From positions 2,483,501 through 2,547,500 of the forward strand of contig NZ_CP077087.1 in the NCBI RefSeq assembly GCF_014268495.2: DNA of 64,000 nt, read 5' to 3'. A program made the position numbers and the translations under genes. The notes beneath the pieces were generated by a model that saw only the letters and a list, made by a program, of their open reading frames with translations, searched no databases and had not been told where the DNA came from. Shown piece by piece: positions 59,688-64,000 of this stretch; the first letter of the stretch is position 1; each line of letters starts with the position of its first letter. This DNA comes from Pseudomonas monsensis (lineage in GTDB: Bacteria; Pseudomonadota; Gammaproteobacteria; Pseudomonadales; Pseudomonadaceae).

Positions 59688-59794
59688 TGTGGCGAGGGGA
59701 TCTATCCCCGATGGGTTGCGAAGCGACCCCGCTCTTATCCAGAAGAAGCAGGGGACTGCTGCGCAGTCCATCGGGGATAAATCCCCTCGCCACA
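59688..59794. repeat. REP doublet, GTGGCGAGGGGAT type
   Basis: TGTGGCGAGGGGATCTATCC at the left and the inverse (GGATAAATCCCCTCGCCACA) at the right enclose about 65 bases. It is a second REP class distinct from the GTGGGAG type. Confidence 0.85.
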
Positions 59795-59820
59795 GTTTTG
59801 GGTGTGGCGAGAGATCGGGT

Positions 59821-60840
59821 TCAGTTCAAATGAGTCTTCAGCTCAGCCGCCGCCTGCCGCACGGCCGCCTTCACTTCCGGAATCTGACTCAGCGGGTTGA
59901 GCAAGCCAAAGTCATGAATCATCCCGTTGTAGCGCACCGAGGTCACCGGTACACCGGCCGCATCCAGGTGCCGTGCATAGCCTTCGCCTTCATCGCGCAA
60001 CACGTCGAACTCGGCGGTCTGCACCAGCGCGGCGGGCAGGCCTTTGAGTTGTTCGGCGCTGGCGTTCAGCGGCGAGGCGTGGATCTGCGCACGCTCGGCC
60101 GGGTTGGTGGTGTAGTTGTCCCAGAACCACTGCATCATGCCTTTGGTGAGGAAGTGGCCTTCGGCGAACTGCTGGTACGAGCCGTCGTCGAACTGTGCGT
60201 TGGTCACCGGCCACATCAGCAACTGGAAGCGCAACGCCGGGGTTTTCTGTTCCTTGGCCATCAAGGCCACGACCGCCGCCATGTTGCCGCCGACGCTGTT
60301 GCCGGCCACTGCCAGGCGCTTGCCGTCGACACCGATGTCTTTGCCATGCTCGGCGACCCATTTCGTCGCGGCGTAAGCCTGGTTGATCGCAGTCGGGTAC
60401 TGCGCTTCCGGCGACGGCGTGTAATCGACATACACCGCCACGGCACCGGAACCCACCACCAGATCACGGATCAGGCGCTGGTGGGTCGGGAAATCGCCCA
60501 GTACCCAGCCGCCACCGTGGAAGAACATGAACACCGGCAGCTCGCCTTTGACCTTGGCCGGGCGTACCACTTTCAGGTTGATGGTCTGGCCATCGACCTT
60601 GATCGCCTTGTCGCTGACCTCAACCCCGGAGAGGTCCACCTTCACCGAAGCCTGGGCACCGGTCAGCACCGCACGGGCGTCTTTCGGGCTCAGTTGCTCC
60701 AGCGGTTTGCCACCGTCGGTGGCGAGGGCGTTGAGGAATGCTTGGGTGTTGTGTTCGACACCGCTGCTTTCGGCGGCGAATGCGTTGCCGATGGACAGGG
60801 CGAGGAGGGAGGCGGTCAGGGTTTTCTTGACGATGTTCAT
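59821..60840 (-). CDS. exported alpha/beta hydrolase, HSL (lipase/esterase) family
   Basis: The 339-residue precursor has a Sec signal (MNIVKKTLTASLLALSIGNA, cleavage near AFA-AE). The HSL fold has the oxyanion HGGGW near residue 110, nucleophile GNSVGG near 185, an acid in EFDVLRDEGE, and the His in MIHDFGLL. Such enzymes hydrolyse short acyl esters in the periplasm. AAGGA lies before the ATG at 60840. A LysR gene is divergent at 61002 and is the likely regulator. Confidence 0.9.
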   Translation of the reverse strand: MNIVKKTLTASLLALSIGNAFAAESSGVEHNTQAFLNALATDGGKPLEQLSPKDARAVLTGAQASVKVDLSGVEVSDKAIKVDGQTINLKVVRPAKVKGELPVFMFFHGGGWVLGDFPTHQRLIRDLVVGSGAVAVYVDYTPSPEAQYPTAINQAYAATKWVAEHGKDIGVDGKRLAVAGNSVGGNMAAVVALMAKEQKTPALRFQLLMWPVTNAQFDDGSYQQFAEGHFLTKGMMQWFWDNYTTNPAERAQIHASPLNASAEQLKGLPAALVQTAEFDVLRDEGEGYARHLDAAGVPVTSVRYNGMIHDFGLLNPLSQIPEVKAAVRQAAAELKTHLN

Positions 60841-61001
60841 GGTGGAAATCCTTTTGACGATGTTTTGAGTTGTTTGCCTGGGTTGCGGGCTGCTGTGGCG
60901 CTGGGGTTCAGGCCTCAGCAACACCGTAAGCACAGATTAATGAGCTGTCGAAAAGTGAAAAAGCGGCTATAAAGCGTTTAACTGTCCACCAGGAAGTGAC
61001 A

Positions 61002-61901
61002 ATGAACCCGTTCGAAGACATGCGTATTTTTTGCCAGGTCATGGACTCCGGCAGCTTCACCGCAGCAGCCGAGCAGTTGGGGCTGTCCAAGCAGTTCGTC
61101 AGCCGCCGCTTGATGCAACTGGAAGAGCGCCTCGGGGTGCGGCTGTTGAACAGATCGACCCGGCGCCTGGACGTGACGCCGCTGGGCCAGAGCTATTACG
61201 AATCGGCGCTACGGCTGTTGAGCGAAGTTGAACAAGTGGAGCAGGGCATTGCCGGGCAGACCGCCGAGCCACGCGGAACGATTCGCCTGAGTGCGCCGCT
61301 GTCGTTTGCCGTGGCGCATTTGGGGTGCCTGCTGCCGATGTTTCTGCAGCGCTATCGCGAGGTCACGGTGGAGGTGGATCTGAGCGATCGGCCAGTGGAC
61401 CTGCTCGGTGAAGGTTATGACCTGGCGCTGCGCATCGGCGTGCTGGAAGACTCGACGCTGATCGCCCGGCGCATCGCCTCCATTGAGCGCGTGTATTGCG
61501 CCAGCCCGGCCTACCTTGCAGAACGCGGCACGCCGCTCAAGCCGGAAGAGCTGCACAGCCACGACTGCCTGCCTTATGGCCACGGTCGTTCGGTGCAGTG
61601 GCGCTTCAACGCAGGGCAGGGCAAACCGTTGCTGGTGAATGTCACCGGGCGTATGCGCGTGAACAACGGCGAGTTGCTGCGTGATGCGGCGGTGCAGGGG
61701 TTGGGCATTACCTATCTGCCGACGTTCATCGTGGGTGCGGCGCTGAAGGATGGCCGCTTGGTGCCGGTGCTGGATGACTTGCGCCCAGAGCCGCTGACGT
61801 TATCGGCGGTGTATCCGCAGCATCGCCAGGCTTCGCGGCCGGTGCAGGCATTGGTGGAGTTTTTGCGCGAACGGTTGAACGAGAGCCACGTCGCCCTCTG
61901 A
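61002..61901 (+). CDS. LysR-family transcriptional regulator
   Basis: The 299-residue protein begins MNPFEDMRIFCQVMDSGSFT with helix-turn-helix AAAEQLGLSKQFVSRRLMQL. The substrate-binding domain follows, in the CrgA-like branch (TIRLSAPLSFAVAHLGCLLP). AGGAAG precedes the ATG; a GTG two codons earlier is in frame. It is divergent from the esterase gene. Confidence 0.92.
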   Translation: MNPFEDMRIFCQVMDSGSFTAAAEQLGLSKQFVSRRLMQLEERLGVRLLNRSTRRLDVTPLGQSYYESALRLLSEVEQVEQGIAGQTAEPRGTIRLSAPLSFAVAHLGCLLPMFLQRYREVTVEVDLSDRPVDLLGEGYDLALRIGVLEDSTLIARRIASIERVYCASPAYLAERGTPLKPEELHSHDCLPYGHGRSVQWRFNAGQGKPLLVNVTGRMRVNNGELLRDAAVQGLGITYLPTFIVGAALKDGRLVPVLDDLRPEPLTLSAVYPQHRQASRPVQALVEFLRERLNESHVAL

Positions 61902-61935
61902 GCCCTGTAGTGGATTTTTCAAACACTGCAAAATT

Positions 61936-62026
61936 CTGTGGGAGCTGGCTTGCCAGCGATGGCGGTGTGTCAGGCAATACAGCTTTGTCTGACCGGGCCT
62001 CATCGCTGGCGAGCCAGCTCCCACAG
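61936..62026. repeat. REP doublet (REPIN), GTGGGAG type
   Basis: CTGTGGGAGCTGGCTTGCC and its inverse (GGCGAGCCAGCTCCCACAG) flank about 50 bases, an almost perfect inverted pair between the LysR gene and the Gly-rich gene. Confidence 0.92.
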
Positions 62027-62047
62027 GTTTTGTGGTGTTTCTAAAAA

Positions 62048-62554
62048 TCAGTTGGCGCGCTTGTCATCGCCCGGCTCGCCGCCGACATGTACGCCACGAT
62101 CATCGCCGACTTCGCCCGCAGCATGCACGCCACGATCATCACCGACTTCACCGGCGCGGTGGACGCCATGATCATCCCCCGCTTCGGCGTGAGTGCCGCT
62201 GCGGCCCGAAGAGGCGCTGCTGCCCGAGTGTCCTGAGCCGTGGTCGCTGCCGCTGTGGCCACTGTTGCCGCCGCCACCGCCACCGCTGCCGCTGTTGCCA
62301 CCGCCGTGACTGCCACCGCCGCCATTGCCACCGCCGCCGCTTCCACCACCGCTACCGCCGCCGTTGCCGCCATGACCACCACCACCTCCACCACTTCCGC
62401 CACTACCTCCACCTCCACTACCTCCACCACCACCGCTACCCCCATCCTTGGCATGAGCCGTGGAAACTCCCGACAAACCCTCCGGAATCAGCACCGTAGA
62501 CGCTGACAGAACTGCGCCGATGGCCATTGCGAGCACGAGCTTTTTAATGTGCAT
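62048..62554 (-). CDS. exported Gly-rich repeat protein
   Basis: The 168-residue precursor has a Sec signal (MHIKKLVLAMAIGAVLSAST, cleavage near AHA-KD). A low-complexity Gly/Ser stretch of about 70 residues follows, then SGHSGSDHGSGHSG, then three 11-residue AGEVGDDRGVH-type repeats ending GEPGDDKRAN. The His/Asp content suggests divalent metal binding. GGAGAACG precedes the ATG. It lies next to the type II secretion genes, in the same orientation. Function unknown. Confidence 0.75.
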   Translation of the reverse strand: MHIKKLVLAMAIGAVLSASTVLIPEGLSGVSTAHAKDGGSGGGGGSGGGGSGGSGGGGGGHGGNGGGSGGGSGGGGNGGGGSHGGGNSGSGGGGGGNSGHSGSDHGSGHSGSSASSGRSGTHAEAGDDHGVHRAGEVGDDRGVHAAGEVGDDRGVHVGGEPGDDKRAN

Positions 62555-62629
62555 ATCGTTCTCCGTCTTTGTGGTCTTGTTTGGGAACGTGGTAGTGCGT
62601 GGGTACCGAGATCCGACCCGTTCCCATGG

Positions 62630-63817
62630 TCAGTGAATACTCGAAGCCAGTTCGAAAATCGGGATGTACATCAGGATCACGATGACCCCGATCAACAGGC
62701 CGATGAAGGTCATCAGCAGCGGTTCGAACAACTTCACGAACCACTCCAGCCAGCGGCTGATTTCCTCGTCGTAGAAATCGGCGCTGCGCTCCATCATCTG
62801 CCCGAGGTTGCCGGACTGTTCGCCGGCGCGCAGCAGGCGCAGGGACACCGGTGTCACCAGGTGATTGAGCTCCAGCGCGGTGGACAGCGATTGCCCCTCG
62901 CGCACCCGTTCGCAGGCCTGATCCAGGCGCACCCGCGACGCCACGGTGAGCAAGCCGCGCACCATGCTCATGGCGGTCACCAGCGGAATCCCGCCCTGCA
63001 ACAGAATCCCCAGCGAACGATAAAAGCGTGCCAGTTCATACATGAAAATCCGTTGATGCACGGCCGGCAGTTTCTCCACCAGCCGGTCCAGCCCGCGGCG
63101 AAACGCCGGTTGTTTTTGCAGCACGGCAAGGGCGATGACCAGCGCTGCCAGCCCGCCGAAGAACTCGGCCTGATGCGCATGCAAAAACATGCCGCTGCTC
63201 ATCAGCACCTGCGACAGCCACGGCAGGTTATTCCCCAGCCCTTCAAACACCAGACTGAAACGCGGCACCACGTACCCCATCAAGAACAGCACCACGCCAC
63301 CGCCGACTATCAGCAACAACATCGGGTAGATCGAGGCGCTGATGATCTTCTGGCGCACCTCGTCCATGCGCTGGCGGTAACTGACGTAACGACCCAGCGC
63401 ATCGCCGACCGCGCCGGTCTTCTCGCTGGACTGTACCAGCGCCACGTACAGCGGCGGGAACACCGCCGACAACTGGCCCAACGCCTGCGAGAAGGATTTG
63501 CCCTCGTACAGCAGGCGCACCAGCTCACTCAAGGTTTTGCGGGCGGCGGGGGCGGTTTCTTTTTCGGCGAGGCTTTCCAGCGCATCGATCAGCGGTAGGC
63601 CAGCATTGAGCAGGGTGGTCAGCTCCTGGCTGAACAGCACCAGGTTGAAGGTCTCGCGCTGACGCAGTTTCAGCGAGCGCCAATGCTTGTCGGCGTGCGA
63701 GCTGAGCACACGCAAACCCTGGTCCTCGGCGATCCGCCGCGCCTCGCTGTCACCCGGCGCTTCCACGCTCAACGACACCACGCCCGCCTTGCCAACCGCT
63801 TTCACATGAAATCGCAT
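62630..63817 (-). CDS. gspF: Type II secretion system inner-membrane protein GspF
   Basis: The 395-residue protein has two GspF domains (about 60-185 and 265-385), each starting with a helical FSQELTTLLNAGLPLIDALE or LARFYRSLGILLQGGIPLVT motif, and three membrane helices (about 160-180, 210-230, 365-385). It is the platform protein that contacts the ATPase GspE. The ATG at 63817 follows GGAG by seven bases; an ATG eight codons earlier is in frame but poorly placed. Its start is 14 bases past the gspG stop. In Pseudomonas it may be of the Xcp or Hxc type. Confidence 0.93.
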   Translation of the reverse strand: MRFHVKAVGKAGVVSLSVEAPGDSEARRIAEDQGLRVLSSHADKHWRSLKLRQRETFNLVLFSQELTTLLNAGLPLIDALESLAEKETAPAARKTLSELVRLLYEGKSFSQALGQLSAVFPPLYVALVQSSEKTGAVGDALGRYVSYRQRMDEVRQKIISASIYPMLLLIVGGGVVLFLMGYVVPRFSLVFEGLGNNLPWLSQVLMSSGMFLHAHQAEFFGGLAALVIALAVLQKQPAFRRGLDRLVEKLPAVHQRIFMYELARFYRSLGILLQGGIPLVTAMSMVRGLLTVASRVRLDQACERVREGQSLSTALELNHLVTPVSLRLLRAGEQSGNLGQMMERSADFYDEEISRWLEWFVKLFEPLLMTFIGLLIGVIVILMYIPIFELASSIH

Positions 63818-63831
63818 GGGCCGCGCTCCGT

Positions 63832-64000
63832 TCACTGCCAATTGGTCACTTCGGCGTTTTCACCTTCGCCGCCGGGCTGGCCGTCCTTGCCCATCGAGAG
63901 CAGGTCGTACTCGCTGTTTTCGCCGGGATAGCGGTAGGTGTAATTACGTCCCCACGGGTCCTGCGGCAGTTTTTTCTGCAAATACGGGCCGGTCCATTTC
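63832..64000 (-). CDS. gspG: Type II secretion major pseudopilin GspG, partial
   Basis: Only the C-terminal 55 residues are inside the window: KWTGPYLQKKLPQDPWGRNY ... YDLLSMGKDGQPGGEGENAE then VTNWQ. The DPWG and SxGxDGxxGGxxxxxDI-type Gly-rich calcium site are GspG hallmarks. GspG builds the pseudopilus. It lies directly upstream of gspF on the minus strand. Confidence 0.93.
   Translation of the reverse strand, partial: KWTGPYLQKKLPQDPWGRNYTYRYPGENSEYDLLSMGKDGQPGGEGENAEVTNWQ

Overview
The window is chromosomal DNA of a Pseudomonas, most likely of the P. fluorescens group. Evidence: the gene order thrS-infC-rpmI-rplT-pheS-pheT-ihfA-merR with tRNA-Pro beside it, an RsmE-type CsrA protein, a periplasmic glutaminase-asparaginase, P. 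fluorescens-style REP palindromes with GTGGGAG ends, and high-GC coding sequence. Calls rest on reading the translations and DNA; no database search was possible.

Layout. 1-15.9 kb is mostly housekeeping and metabolism: an FAD amine oxidase, tRNA-Val(GAC), rsmE, a SPOR lipoprotein, a DUF1654-endA pair behind a LexA-type SOS box, a periplasmic asparaginase, a complete ribose cluster (rbsBACRKD) ending in a secreted nucleoside hydrolase, a group of small secreted proteins, and a cold-shock gene. 16.2-23.5 kb is the translation operon thrS to ihfA and a MerR gene, followed by tRNA-Pro(GGG). 23.7 to about 36.3 kb is a decayed prophage or island beside that tRNA. It contains a broken tyrosine integrase, a holin, frameshifted and truncated phage genes, a C5 DNA methyltransferase with a nonsense codon and two simple-sequence repeats, small membrane proteins, a Cys-rich protein in a three-gene coupled operon, a coiled-coil membrane protein of low GC, and a cystatin-like protein. 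Repeated hairpins, a short dispersed repeat and duplicated gene tails show it was assembled from related phage modules. 36.9-40.0 kb holds a large stand-alone SF1 helicase.

40-64 kb is accessory metabolism and regulation: VOC protein, alpha/beta hydrolases, quinone oxidoreductase, an MFS exporter divergent from a LysR regulator, a pirin divergent from a GlxA/AraC regulator, two convergent winged-helix STAND ATPases of which one lacks its TPR half, AraC and LysR regulators, a DoxX / monooxygenase / amidohydrolase / isochorismatase-like cluster, a MscS channel with a cyclic-nucleotide domain, a secreted HSL-type esterase with its LysR regulator, a Gly-rich exported protein, and the end of a type II secretion cluster (gspF, partial gspG).

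How the genes work together. The secreted nucleoside hydrolase would release ribose from nucleosides in the periplasm, RbsBAC would import it, and RbsD and RbsK would commit it to the pentose phosphate pathway under RbsR. The SOS box places an exported nuclease under DNA-damage control. Candidates for something undescribed are the cystatin-like protein, the three-gene coupled operon with the Cys-rich protein, the low-GC coiled-coil membrane protein, the SF1 helicase at the edge of the prophage, and the unequal pair of STAND regulators.
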